Below are positions 48,801 to 56,866 of a DNA stretch of 64,000 nt, piece by piece. The stretch covers positions 2,716,501 through 2,780,500 of the forward strand of contig CP127384.1 of NCBI GenBank assembly GCA_030285985.1, read 5' to 3'. Made by a program: the position numbers and the translations under genes. The notes under the pieces are model-generated. The model was not told the origin of the DNA. It saw only the letters and a program-made list of their open reading frames with translations, and made no database searches. Each line of letters begins with the position of its first letter. Position 1 is the first letter of the stretch. This stretch comes from Aquidulcibacter paucihalophilus. GTDB lineage: Bacteria; Pseudomonadota; Alphaproteobacteria; Caulobacterales; Caulobacteraceae.

Positions 48801-49427
48801 CTAGTCTGTGAGCGAGACGAAGGTGTCATCGCGCAGGGAGCGCAGGACGCCGTCGGCGATGCCGAAATGCACGCCGCTGAGCGCCAGGGTGCCCGCCGCC
48901 TCGCGCTCGGCGATCCACGGGAAGGTGCGCAGATTCTCCAGCGACAGCCGGACCACCGCCTCCTCGGCCGCCCGCTCTGCTTCCTCCGGCTGGCAGGCCT
49001 CGCAGACGCGGCGCACCACCGGCGCGCCCTGGGCGACCCAGGGGGCGACGAAGTCCTGGCAGTTGTCGGGGGCGCCATAGCGCATGGCGTTGACCCCGCC
49101 GCAGTGGGCGTGGCCCATCACCATGATGCGTGAGACGCCCAGCACCTTGACCCCGAACTCCAGCGCCGCGGACACCCCGTGCAGCTGGCCGTCGGGCTCA
49201 TAGGGCGGCACCAGGTTGGCGACGTTGCGGACCACGAACAGCTGGCCGGGCGCGGTATCGAAGATAAGCGCGGGGTCGGCGCGACTGTCGGAACAGGCCA
49301 CCACGAGGGTGTGCGGCTTCTGGCCTTTCGAGGCCAGCGCCTCGTATTCGGCCTTGGCGGCGGGCCAGTGGTCCTCACGGAAACGGCGGTAGCCGGAGAG
49401 CAGGGCGTCGCGGGATTCGTCGGTCAT
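48801..49427 (-). CDS. beta-class carbonic anhydrase
   Basis: A 208-aa zinc enzyme interconverting CO2 and bicarbonate. Zinc ligands are C45 (ACSDSR), H106 and C109 (GHAHCGG); the D47/R49 dyad is present. Type I beta-CA organisation with the two-domain fold in one chain. ATG 49427 is chosen as the conserved start (MTDESRDALLSGYRRF) and has ACCCC only, so initiation context is weak; an upstream Met 18 codons earlier is possible. It lies 69 bp upstream of pgsA on the same strand. Confidence 0.95.
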   Translation of the reverse strand: MTDESRDALLSGYRRFREDHWPAAKAEYEALASKGQKPHTLVVACSDSRADPALIFDTAPGQLFVVRNVANLVPPYEPDGQLHGVSAALEFGVKVLGVSRIMVMGHAHCGGVNAMRYGAPDNCQDFVAPWVAQGAPVVRRVCEACQPEEAERAAEEAVVRLSLENLRTFPWIAEREAAGTLALSGVHFGIADGVLRSLRDDTFVSLTD

Positions 49428-49498
49428 GGGGTCGGTATAGGCAATACGTTCAAGCGGGGGGAGAGTAACATTGGGCCGCAAGGGCAGCCGGGCCGTGG

Positions 49499-49807
49499 CT
49501 AGCGCCTGCGCGGTGTCCCATCGACCAGAACCGCCTGTTGCCAGCGGCCGGGTGCCTTGTCGGTGCGGTGGATGCAGCCCGCCCAGCAGCAGGGGCGCTT
49601 CTTGCCTTCCTGCATTTCCTCGATCGTCCGCTGGATGCGGCGCTGGCGGGTCGCGGGCTGTTTGGCGTCCTCGACCCAGCAGATGAATTCATTGCGGCCC
49701 AGCGGCGTCAGCCCCTGCCACAGCGCAAGGACGTCCGGGTCGGACTGGATGGCGGATCGAAGGTCGTCGCCGGCGACATGGACGACGCCCTCAGCAAACC
49801 CGGTCAT
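49499..49807 (-). CDS. YdeI/OmpD-associated family protein
   Basis: A 102-aa protein with the YdeI/OmpD-associated signature: LWQGLTPLGRNEFICWVEDAKQPATRQRRI and RTIEEMQEGKKRPCCW. The family is cytoplasmic, widespread and of unknown role; the first 18 residues (MTGFAEGVVHVAGDDLRSAI) correspond to its partially conserved N-terminus. It lacks the DUF1905 fusion found in longer members. ATG 49807. It lies downstream of uvrC on the same strand with a 26-bp gap. Confidence 0.85.
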   Translation of the reverse strand: MTGFAEGVVHVAGDDLRSAIQSDPDVLALWQGLTPLGRNEFICWVEDAKQPATRQRRIQRTIEEMQEGKKRPCCWAGCIHRTDKAPGRWQQAVLVDGTPRRR

Positions 49808-49833
49808 GCGGCCTCCCTTCCCGAGCCCCTACC

Positions 49834-51741
49834 CTAACCCCGCCCCTCCGGGTGGAAGAAGCCGTAAATCCGCTCCGCCAGCGGCTGGTTGATCCCCTCG
49901 ACCTTGACCAGATCGACCACCGCGGCGCGGCCGACGCCCTTGGCCGAGCCGAAGGCGTGGAGCAGGGCCTTCTTGCGGCCAGGACCGACGCCCTCGATCT
50001 CGTCGAGCGGGTTCTTCTTGATGTCCATTGAGCGGCGGGTGCGGTGGGCGCCGTTGGCGAAACGGTGCGCCTCGTCGCGCAGGCGCTGGATGTAGTAGAG
50101 GGCCGGCGACTTCAGCGGCATCATGAAGGGCGGCTTGCCCGGCATGAAGAAATGCTCCTTGCCGGCGTCGCGGTCCGGGCCCTTGGCCACGCCGACCGCC
50201 AGGATGTCGTCCAGACCCAGGTCGGCGAGAACAGCCAGCACCTCGGCCAGCTGGCCCGCGCCGCCGTCGATCAGCAGCAGGTCGGGGCGGACCACCTCTT
50301 CCCCCGCGTCCTCGTCCTTCACCAGACGGCCGAAGCGGCGGCGCATGACCTCGCGCATCATGCCGTAGTCGTCGCCGGGGGTCAGGTCCTCGCCGCGGAT
50401 GTTGAACTTCCGGTACTGCGACTTCTGGAAGCCCTCGGGCCCGGCCACGACCATGCCGCCAACGGCATTGGTCCCCTGGATGTGGGCATTGTCGTAGATC
50501 TCGATCCGCTCGGGCCGACTGTCGAGACCGAAGGCCTCGCAGACCTCGTCGAGGATTTTGCCCTGCGCAGACCCTTCCGCCATCTTACGGCCCAGTGCCT
50601 CGCGGGCGTTAGTCAGGGCGTGGTCGACGAGGCCCAGCTTGTCGCCGCGCATCGGGCGGGCGATCTCGACCTTGCCTCTCTTCGATTCATTCGCGGCCTT
50701 CATCGAGAAGGCCTCCTCCAGCAGCTCCAGCTCATGCGGCCGGACGTTGGACAGGATCAGGCGCGGGATCGGCTTGTCCTCGTAGAACTGGCCAAGGAAG
50801 GCGGCGAGGATTTCGGGATCGGTGTCCGCCCGGTCGACGCGCGGGAAATAGGCCCGGCCGCCCCAGTTCTGGCCGCCGCGATAGAAGAAGACTTGGACGC
50901 AGGCCTGTCCGCCCTCGCTGAACAGGGCGAAGACGTCGGCCTCGGCGACGCCGTCGGCGCTGACGGAATTCTCCATCGAGATGGCCGACAGGGCGCGAAT
51001 GCGGTCGCGCACGCGGGCGGCCTGTTCATAGTCCATGGCCTCGGCGGCGGCGCTCATCTCGTCGGACAGGCGGGCGATCACGGCGCGCGACTTGCCCTTC
51101 AGGAAGGCCGAGGCCTCGTCGACCAGGCCGGCGTAGTCCTCGAGCGAGATCAGGCCGGTGCAGGGGGCCGAGCAGCGCTTGATCTGATGCAGCATGCACG
51201 GCCGGGTGCGGGTCTCGTAGACGCTGTCCGAACAGGAGCGCAGCAGGAAGGCCTTCTGCAGGGTGTTCAGGGTCCGGTTCACCGCCCAGGTCGAGGCGAA
51301 GGGGCCGAAATAGTCGCCGGGCGTGGTGTGGGCCCCGCGGTGCTTGCGGACCTGCGGCGCGCGATGGTCCTTGCGGATCATCAGTTCGGCGAACGACTTG
51401 TCGTCGCGGAGCACGACGTTGAACCGGGGCTTCAGCTGTTTGATGAAGCTGGATTCGAGCAGCAGGGCCTCGGTCTCGGAGGCGGTGATGACCAGCTCCA
51501 TCGAGCGGGTCAGGGACACCATCAGGCCGATGCGCTGGGTGTGGAACCGGCCCTGCGCATACTGGAGGATGCGCTTCTTGATCGACTTCGCCTTGCCGAC
51601 ATAGAGGCAGGTCCCGTCCTCGCCATACATGCGGTAGACGCCCGGCTTGTCCGGGGCCCGGCGCGCCTCGTCGCGGATCAGGTCGGCGGCCTTCAGGGCA
51701 CCGGCTTCGGTCTCGCTTTCAGGAATCGGGGCCTCGGTCAT
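49834..51741 (-). CDS. uvrC: excinuclease ABC subunit C
   Basis: UvrC, 635 aa, the dual-incision nuclease of nucleotide excision repair. N-terminal GIY-YIG nuclease domain (PGVYRMYGEDGTCLYVGKAKSIKKRI, about 35-110), the Cys-rich segment CMLHQIKRCSAPCTG, UVR motif, an RNase H-like endonuclease domain (DNAHIQGTNAVGGMVV, LLIDGGAGQL) and C-terminal helix-hairpin-helix repeats (IEGVGPGRKKALLHAFGS). ATG 51741. uvrB is 22 kb away on the same strand. Confidence 0.97.
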   Translation of the reverse strand: MTEAPIPESETEAGALKAADLIRDEARRAPDKPGVYRMYGEDGTCLYVGKAKSIKKRILQYAQGRFHTQRIGLMVSLTRSMELVITASETEALLLESSFIKQLKPRFNVVLRDDKSFAELMIRKDHRAPQVRKHRGAHTTPGDYFGPFASTWAVNRTLNTLQKAFLLRSCSDSVYETRTRPCMLHQIKRCSAPCTGLISLEDYAGLVDEASAFLKGKSRAVIARLSDEMSAAAEAMDYEQAARVRDRIRALSAISMENSVSADGVAEADVFALFSEGGQACVQVFFYRGGQNWGGRAYFPRVDRADTDPEILAAFLGQFYEDKPIPRLILSNVRPHELELLEEAFSMKAANESKRGKVEIARPMRGDKLGLVDHALTNAREALGRKMAEGSAQGKILDEVCEAFGLDSRPERIEIYDNAHIQGTNAVGGMVVAGPEGFQKSQYRKFNIRGEDLTPGDDYGMMREVMRRRFGRLVKDEDAGEEVVRPDLLLIDGGAGQLAEVLAVLADLGLDDILAVGVAKGPDRDAGKEHFFMPGKPPFMMPLKSPALYYIQRLRDEAHRFANGAHRTRRSMDIKKNPLDEIEGVGPGRKKALLHAFGSAKGVGRAAVVDLVKVEGINQPLAERIYGFFHPEGRG

Positions 51742-51757
51742 CGGGACCGATATAGGC

Positions 51758-52204
51758 CTAGAAGCGACGGACCATAAGGACGCCGGCCAGAACCAGCGCG
51801 ATGCCGGCGATGCGGCCGAGGCTGATCGGATGCTGCGGCGCGCCGAAGGCTCCGAAATGGTCGAGGATGAGGCCGACCAGCAGCTGGCCGGCGACCATCA
51901 GGGTGATGGTCAGGGCCACGCCGAGACGGGGCACGCCCCAGGCCGCGGCCACCACGAAGATCGCGCCATAGAGGCCGCCGATCCAGGCATACCAGGGCAG
52001 CCCCCGCGCCGCCGCCACGTCGGGCTTGGCCTGCAGGATCATGGCGAGGATGCCCAGCGCCGCCGTGCCGATGGCGAAGGAGACAAAGGCGGCGTTCACC
52101 GGCGAGCCGACGGCACCCATCATCTTGGCGTTGGTCGGCGCCTGGAGGGCGGTCGCGCCGCCCGCGAGGACGACGGCGATCATGGCGAAGAGGTTGGGGT
52201 TCAT
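51758..52204 (-). CDS. DMT-family transporter, YdcZ/DUF606 type
   Basis: A 148-aa membrane protein with five helices in one DMT-like half (MNPNLFAMIAVVLAGGATALQAPTNAKM, ... LVGLILDHFGAFG). The YdcZ/DUF606 group comprises half-size proteins expected to dimerise. Substrate unknown. The gene is 16 bp upstream of uvrC on the same strand and 9 bp from the NUDIX gene stop, so these three may share a transcript. Confidence 0.88.
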   Translation of the reverse strand: MNPNLFAMIAVVLAGGATALQAPTNAKMMGAVGSPVNAAFVSFAIGTAALGILAMILQAKPDVAAARGLPWYAWIGGLYGAIFVVAAAWGVPRLGVALTITLMVAGQLLVGLILDHFGAFGAPQHPISLGRIAGIALVLAGVLMVRRF

Positions 52205-52213
52205 CGGGTCTGG

Positions 52214-52687
52214 CTACCAGCTTGTCGCGATGTACGCACCGCCGAAAATCTCCCCCAGCCGGTCCCGCGTCGCGCGGTGTGTATCGTCCGGCAGCGCCGC
52301 CGGGTCGAACCAGCCGATGTCCGCTATCTCGCCTTGGCTGGTGCGATCGGTCATCGAGAAGCGGTCGATGCGGTAGACGAGGACATGGTCGCCGCGGAAG
52401 AAGCGTTCGTTGGCATGGACGCTGATCAGGACCGGGCGGCCCTCGACGATGAGGCCGGCCTCCTCGCGCAGCTCGCGGATGAGGGCATCCTCACAGGTCT
52501 GGCCGCGCTCGACGCCGCCGCCGGGCAGCCACCAGCCGTGCAGATAGGTGTGTTTGACCAGCAGCACGCGGCCCTCGCCATCCACCGCCACGCCGCGCAC
52601 GCCCAGGGTCATCCCCTGGCTGATCCGCGACCAGGCGAAGAACAGGGGGCGGGTGAAGGGCTCGATCCGGGTGCGCCACGTCGTCAT
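52214..52687 (-). CDS. NUDIX hydrolase
   Basis: A 157-aa NUDIX-fold enzyme. The Nudix box is G57-x5-E-x7-REUxEExGU, read as GGVERGQTCEDALIRELREE followed by AG. The N-terminal 28 residues (TTWRTRIEPFTRPLFFAWSRISQG) are an extension seen in a group of NUDIX proteins that act on nucleotide diphosphates or sugars. ATG 52687 was chosen because it gives the family start; an ATG 7 codons earlier is possible. Reaction class is certain; the substrate is not. Confidence 0.9.
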   Translation of the reverse strand: MTTWRTRIEPFTRPLFFAWSRISQGMTLGVRGVAVDGEGRVLLVKHTYLHGWWLPGGGVERGQTCEDALIRELREEAGLIVEGRPVLISVHANERFFRGDHVLVYRIDRFSMTDRTSQGEIADIGWFDPAALPDDTHRATRDRLGEIFGGAYIATSW

Positions 52688-52766
52688 GGGGCGACGATAG
52701 GCCGTCATGCGTTCTTGAACAGCAGGGCGCGGGGCTTTATTGCGGGCGCGCTAAAGGAGCGTTTCC

Positions 52767-52847
52767 ATGCTGGCCCTCTACATCATCCTCGGCTTCGTCG
52801 CCGTTCTCGCCCTGATCAATTTCGTCGAGTTCGGCCGGGTTGACTGA
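52767..52847 (+). CDS. 26-aa single-helix membrane microprotein
   Basis: A 26-codon frame with AAAGGAG 8 nt before its ATG. It reads as one hydrophobic helix (MLALYIILGFVAVLALINF) and a charged tail (VEFGRVD). It overlaps the TTG start of the SDR gene by 8 bp, so the SDR gene's translation start sits inside it, an arrangement of translational coupling. Its codon context and strong Shine-Dalgarno argue for translation; it could instead be only a leader peptide for the SDR gene. Not part of a family I know. Confidence 0.55.
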   Translation: MLALYIILGFVAVLALINFVEFGRVD

Positions 52848-53610
52848 GGCCCTCGCCCGCTCCGGTGAACGGCGGCGCGCCGCCCTGGTCACCGGCGGGG
52901 CGAAGCGCATCGGCCGGGCGATCTGTCTTGAGCTGGCCGCCGCCGGGTTCGACCTGGCGATCCACCATCGCGATTCGGGCGAGGACGCCGCGCGGCTGGC
53001 TGATGAGATTCGCGCCATGGGCCGGCGTGCCGTCTGCCTGTCAGCCGACCTCGCGGACGCGGACGCGACCGGGGCCCTGATCGGCCGGGCCGTCGAGGCG
53101 CTCGGCCCCGTTTCGGTGCTGGTCAACAACGCCTCGGTCTTCGCCGATGACCGGCTGGATAGCCTGACCGGCGAGAGCTGGTCGTCGCATATGGACGTCA
53201 ATCTGCGCGCGCCGGTGATGCTGGCCCAGGCCTTCGCGGCCCAGGCACCGGACGGCTCGGCCATCATCAATATTCTGGATCAGCGGGTGCTGAAGCCCGA
53301 TCCGCGCTTCTTCTCCTACGGCCTGTCCAAATCCGCCCTTTGGGTCGCGACCCGGACCATGGCGCAGGCCCTGGCACCGCGTATCCGGGTCAATGGCGTC
53401 GGGCCCGGACCGACCCTGCCGTCGGTGCATCAGGCCGCGGGCGAGTTCGAGGCCGAGGCCCGGGCCACGCCGCTGCAACGCGCCGGCAGCCCGGAGGCCG
53501 TGGCCCAGGCCGTGCTCTGGCTGGTGGATGCCGGCCAGGTGACTGGCCAGATGATTGCCGTCGACGGGGGCCAGCACCTGGCGTGGCAGACCCCGGACAT
53601 TGTGGAGTAG
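52840..53610 (+). CDS. SDR oxidoreductase, pteridine-reductase (FolM)-like
   Basis: A 256-aa short-chain dehydrogenase. The cofactor motif TGGAKRIGRAI matches the TGxxxRxG NADPH-binding motif of pteridine reductases; catalytic Tyr and Lys appear in SYGLSKSALW; NNASVFADD is the NNAG-type motif. FolM-like enzymes reduce dihydromonapterin or dihydrofolate. The assignment is supported by folB 3 bp downstream. TTG 52840 is the only available start; no in-frame ATG or GTG lies before the cofactor motif. Confidence 0.88.
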   Translation: MTEALARSGERRRAALVTGGAKRIGRAICLELAAAGFDLAIHHRDSGEDAARLADEIRAMGRRAVCLSADLADADATGALIGRAVEALGPVSVLVNNASVFADDRLDSLTGESWSSHMDVNLRAPVMLAQAFAAQAPDGSAIINILDQRVLKPDPRFFSYGLSKSALWVATRTMAQALAPRIRVNGVGPGPTLPSVHQAAGEFEAEARATPLQRAGSPEAVAQAVLWLVDAGQVTGQMIAVDGGQHLAWQTPDIVE

Positions 53611-53613
53611 GCC

Positions 53614-54018
53614 GTGACCGTTTCCCCCCTGCCCTTCCCCGCCGCCCCGGTCTCTGGCGACAGCCCCCGTCGCGAGGGCCTGACCGTGTTCGTGCGCGGC
53701 CTGCGGGTCGAGGCGGGCATCGGCGTGCACGACCACGAGCAGGGACGGCTGCAGCCGCTGATCATCGACGTGACGCTGGCGCTGGCGCCCGCGCCGGTCG
53801 AGCGGCTGGCCGACACCATCAACTATGAGACCGTGGCCCAGGCGGCCCGCGCCATTGTCGACGAGGGGCATGTCGGACTGGTCGAGACCTTTGCCGAAAG
53901 ACTGGCCGCGGCCTGCCTCGATGACGTGCGGGTGCGGCGCTGCACCGTGCGGATCGAAAAGCCCGGCGCGCTGGAGGCCGCCGCGGCCGCCGGCTGCGAG
54001 GTGGTGCTGGCGCGCTGA
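53614..54018 (+). CDS. folB: dihydroneopterin aldolase
   Basis: FolB, 134 aa, converts 7,8-dihydroneopterin to 6-hydroxymethyl-7,8-dihydropterin in folate biosynthesis. The family core is FVRGLRVEAGIGVHDHEQGRLQPL, TINYETVAQAAR (with catalytic Tyr/Glu), HVGLVETFAERLA and VRIEKPGALEAA. GTG start 3 bp after the SDR stop, so both are expressed together. The N-terminal 20 residues are lineage-specific. Confidence 0.95.
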   Translation: MTVSPLPFPAAPVSGDSPRREGLTVFVRGLRVEAGIGVHDHEQGRLQPLIIDVTLALAPAPVERLADTINYETVAQAARAIVDEGHVGLVETFAERLAAACLDDVRVRRCTVRIEKPGALEAAAAAGCEVVLAR

Positions 54019-54088
54019 TCGCTCGCCCTCGGCGGTTGCGCCGGACGCGAGGCGCGGTCATTACTTGGACCGGACTGAAGGATATCCG

Positions 54089-54730
54089 ATGGCCGAACCC
54101 GGCGATCTTCCCCCCACGGACGCCCCCCTGGATGACCATGGGAACGACCATGACGACGACCTGATCGGTTTCGCCACCCCGGCGTCGCTGCTGGGCCGTC
54201 TGCGCGTTGAGCCTGAACCGGAACCCGTGCCGGAACCTGAGCCCGAACCCGAGCCGGAACCGGAGCCTGAGGAAGACCTGGTCGAGGACGAGCCCCTCCC
54301 GCCGGAGTCGGCGCCGGTCGAGGCCGGTTCGGTCTTCGCAACCTCGCGCGAGTTCACGACCCGCCGGCACCGACGCGACGAGGGGGCCGCCCTGCCGGGC
54401 GGCGGTCTGGGCCTGTACGCCGTCTACGCCCTGATCCTGTTCGCCGTGCCGACCATGGGCGTGTCGGCCGCGATCGGCCTGTTCGCCGTCACCGGACGGC
54501 CCGGGCCGGAGGACGATCTCTCGGCGTCACACTTCATCTATCAGCGCCGGACCCTGTGGGCCGCGGCGGTGGCGGCGGTGGCGGGGGTGATCCTGCTGGC
54601 CGCGCCGTTTGCGCTGGGCGTGCCGATTCTGTTCGGTCTGGCGATCTGGATGGTTCTTCGCGGGGCCAGAGGCGTTTGGACCCTGAAGTCCGGCCGCGAA
54701 ATCGCTGATCCGCGCGGCTGGTGGATCTGA
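54089..54730 (+). CDS. membrane protein with a Glu-Pro repeat segment
   Basis: A 213-aa protein. Its N-terminal cytoplasmic part is acidic (DDHGNDHDDDL), followed by a Glu-Pro dipeptide run at residues about 41-61, then two helix-rich hydrophobic regions (about 107-135 and 153-190). The Glu-Pro run is encoded by a GARCCN hexanucleotide array and may vary in length between strains. Unknown family; TonB-like proteins also contain Glu-Pro linkers, but no TonB C-terminal domain is present. ATG 54089 has GAAGGAT upstream. A Tic20-like gene follows 12 bp later. Confidence 0.65.
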   Translation: MAEPGDLPPTDAPLDDHGNDHDDDLIGFATPASLLGRLRVEPEPEPVPEPEPEPEPEPEPEEDLVEDEPLPPESAPVEAGSVFATSREFTTRRHRRDEGAALPGGGLGLYAVYALILFAVPTMGVSAAIGLFAVTGRPGPEDDLSASHFIYQRRTLWAAAVAAVAGVILLAAPFALGVPILFGLAIWMVLRGARGVWTLKSGREIADPRGWWI

Positions 54731-54742
54731 CGGAGACACCCC

Positions 54743-55162
54743 ATGGCCGACGCCACGCCCGACCGACCGCCGGAACCCCGCTTCGCACCGGGCCATGAAT
54801 CCGAAGGCCGGCCGGCGGCGCTGATCGCCTGGGGCCTGTACATCCTGTCCCTGCCCAGCGCGAACCTGCTGGTCATCGTCGGCCTGATCGTCGCCTATGC
54901 GGGCCGCGGCGGTTCGGATGGCCTGTCACGCGCCCATATCGACGCCCAGATCGGCCTGTTCTGGTCCGTGTTCTGGTGGACCATCCTGCTGTGGATCGGC
55001 ATCGGGGTCTGCACCGTCGCCTTCTTCGCCGTACCGGCCATGGGCCTGGTCCTGATCCCTGTCGCCTTGCTGCTGGGGCTCAGCCTGCTGTTCCTGACGG
55101 TCTGGTTCACGATCAAGAGCCTCATCGGCCTGTTCAACCTGCTCGGCGACCGGGCCCCCTGA
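54743..55162 (+). CDS. DUF4870/Tic20-like membrane protein
   Basis: A 139-aa protein with a Pro-rich N-terminus and three or four helices (LIAWGLYILSLPSANLLVIVGLIVAYAG, FWSVFWWTILLWIGIGVCTVAF, ...). The HIDAQIGLFWSVFWW segment is the conserved DUF4870 element. Function unknown. ATG 54743 with GGAGACACC upstream, 12 bp after the preceding gene, probably same transcript. Confidence 0.8.
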   Translation: MADATPDRPPEPRFAPGHESEGRPAALIAWGLYILSLPSANLLVIVGLIVAYAGRGGSDGLSRAHIDAQIGLFWSVFWWTILLWIGIGVCTVAFFAVPAMGLVLIPVALLLGLSLLFLTVWFTIKSLIGLFNLLGDRAP

Positions 55163-55271
55163 GTGCGTCGGGATTGCTGACAAAGGCCGACTTTCACCGG
55201 TTTTCGGGGAACAGGTTCGCGGACTGCCGAGTTGGCTGGGTGTCCGCTATCCGACACGGCCGAGGCCTCCC

Positions 55272-55559
55272 ATGACCGATCTTCGCGACGTAATGACCGA
55301 CCAGCGGTTCGAACAGGGGTTCTCTGATCCCGAGGGTCAGTTGCGCACCGTCTTCGCAGACTATGCGGTGCAGGGGAACACACGCGTGATCCTGCACGTC
55401 GAGGCCGACCCGGCCCTGCGCGGCACGGGCGCGGCGGGCCGGTTCATGCAGGCGCTCGCCGAGCATGCGCGGGCCGAGGGCCTGACGCTGGCACCGCGCT
55501 GCAGCTACGCCGTCGCCTGGCTGAAGCGGCATCCGGAGTTTGACGACATCCAGACCTGA
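55272..55559 (+). CDS. GNAT-like N-acetyltransferase (COG2388 type)
   Basis: A 95-aa short GNAT-fold protein (YjdJ/COG2388). The core ALRGTGAAGRFMQALAEHARAEGLTLAPRCSYAVAWLKRHPEF holds the acetyl-CoA-binding GTGxAG loop and the CxYxxxWxxxHPE family signature. Substrate unknown. ATG 55272 after GAGGCCTCCC. It stands alone. Confidence 0.9.
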   Translation: MTDLRDVMTDQRFEQGFSDPEGQLRTVFADYAVQGNTRVILHVEADPALRGTGAAGRFMQALAEHARAEGLTLAPRCSYAVAWLKRHPEFDDIQT

Positions 55560-55623
55560 CCAAAGGCCCGTGCTGGCGTTCAGCCTTGCGTTGTGGTGGA
55601 CTGCCCCCCTGGGGGTTTGCGTC

Positions 55624-56136
55624 ATGTACAGTCTGTTGAGGGCCGCTGCGGCGGCTATTGTGTTGCTGGCTGTGCCAGGCGTCGCCCAGGCGCAGGCCTG
55701 GGTCGACTGGGGCGAACGATCAGCGCGGGAATTGATCACCGCCGAGCATGGTACCGTCACCGAGGTGACGGTGGGAGCCGACGGCGAACTGCACATCTAT
55801 GCGACGTTCGACGGCTGGCTGCACATGCTGCTCATCGGGACGGACTGCAACGGGCAGGGCACGAACCAGCGGTGCAAACGGCTGGGCTTCAACGCCCTGT
55901 TCGAGGTGGATGACACGACCCGCGCGCTGGCGCTGGAGCGCGAGATGATCCTCGCCTTCGTGGCGGACATGGCGGACGGGGAGGATCTGGTCCTCCACCG
56001 CGAGGTCGACCTGACCGGCGGCGTTCCGCTGGTCAACATCCGGGCGCAGCTGGATCGGTTCATCCGCACCTGTGAACAGGCCTCCGACCAGATCTGGCCC
56101 GCGACGGACGGCAAGGGACCGACCAAGCCGCGTTAG
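55624..56136 (+). CDS. secreted protein, YbjN-domain-like
   Basis: A 170-aa exported protein with Sec signal MYSLLRAAAAAIVLLAVPGVAQA. The mature sequence has a YbjN-like pattern: TVGADGELHIYATFDGWLHMLL, a Cys pair (CNGQGTNQRC), then LGFNALFEVDDT. A helical C-terminus follows. ATG 55624 with no strong Shine-Dalgarno; an earlier frame (55540) overlaps the acetyltransferase gene and lacks a signal. Assignment to YbjN is tentative. Confidence 0.6.
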   Translation: MYSLLRAAAAAIVLLAVPGVAQAQAWVDWGERSARELITAEHGTVTEVTVGADGELHIYATFDGWLHMLLIGTDCNGQGTNQRCKRLGFNALFEVDDTTRALALEREMILAFVADMADGEDLVLHREVDLTGGVPLVNIRAQLDRFIRTCEQASDQIWPATDGKGPTKPR

Positions 56137-56220
56137 CCTCGTCTGACGGCGACTGGGCAAAGCCGATGGAGCGTACAGCCGTTCCCGCGCATTGTGTGAG
56201 GAACGACGCGGAGCCGCCCC

Positions 56221-56847
56221 ATGCCCGACCTCGACCTGTCCTCCCTCAGCGCCGCCGCGGGGCCGATGCAGACCTGGGTGCTGCCGGCCTTGCTGGGGCT
56301 CGGCCTGGCCTCGGCGACCGGGCTGCGCACCTTCCTGCCGCTGCTGATGCTGGCCCTGGCGGCGAAGTTCGAAATGTTCGGCGTGCGGCTGATCGACCAG
56401 ATGGACTGGCTGGTCTCATGGCCGGCCATCGCGGCGCTGGCGACGGCGACCGTGGCGGAGTTCGCGGGCGACAAGGTGCCGGCCATCGACCACGGACTGA
56501 ACGCCATCGGCTATGTGACCCGGCCGATCGCAGGCGCGGTGGCGGCGGGCAGCGTGTTCTGGAACGTCGACCCGTCGACGGCGGCCATCGCCGGCCTGAT
56601 CGTCGGTGCCCCGGCGGCCCTGGCCTTCAACGCGGCCCAGACCGGGGTGAGGGTCGGATCGACGGCGACCACGGGCGGGCTGGGCAATCCGTTGGTCTCC
56701 CTGGTCGAGGACGTGCTGGCCTTCCTGACCGTGATCGTGGCCTTCCTGGTGCCGATCCTGATCCCGATTGTGATGATCGTGGTCGCGGTCGTGGTGTTCC
56801 GGCTGGCATGGCGGATACGCGACCGGCGCGAGCCAGGGACGGCCTAG
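56221..56847 (+). CDS. DUF4126 membrane protein
   Basis: A 208-aa protein with about five helices. LLGLGLASATGLRTFLPLLMLALAA is the DUF4126 N-terminal signature, with a second conserved stretch GDKVPAIDHGLNAIGYVTRPIAGA. Function unknown. ATG 56221 follows GACGCGGAGCC. It is convergent with dusA, with 19 bp between stops. Confidence 0.88.
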   Translation: MPDLDLSSLSAAAGPMQTWVLPALLGLGLASATGLRTFLPLLMLALAAKFEMFGVRLIDQMDWLVSWPAIAALATATVAEFAGDKVPAIDHGLNAIGYVTRPIAGAVAAGSVFWNVDPSTAAIAGLIVGAPAALAFNAAQTGVRVGSTATTGGLGNPLVSLVEDVLAFLTVIVAFLVPILIPIVMIVVAVVVFRLAWRIRDRREPGTA

Positions 56848-56866
56848 AGGGGCGCGAAAGCCGGGA

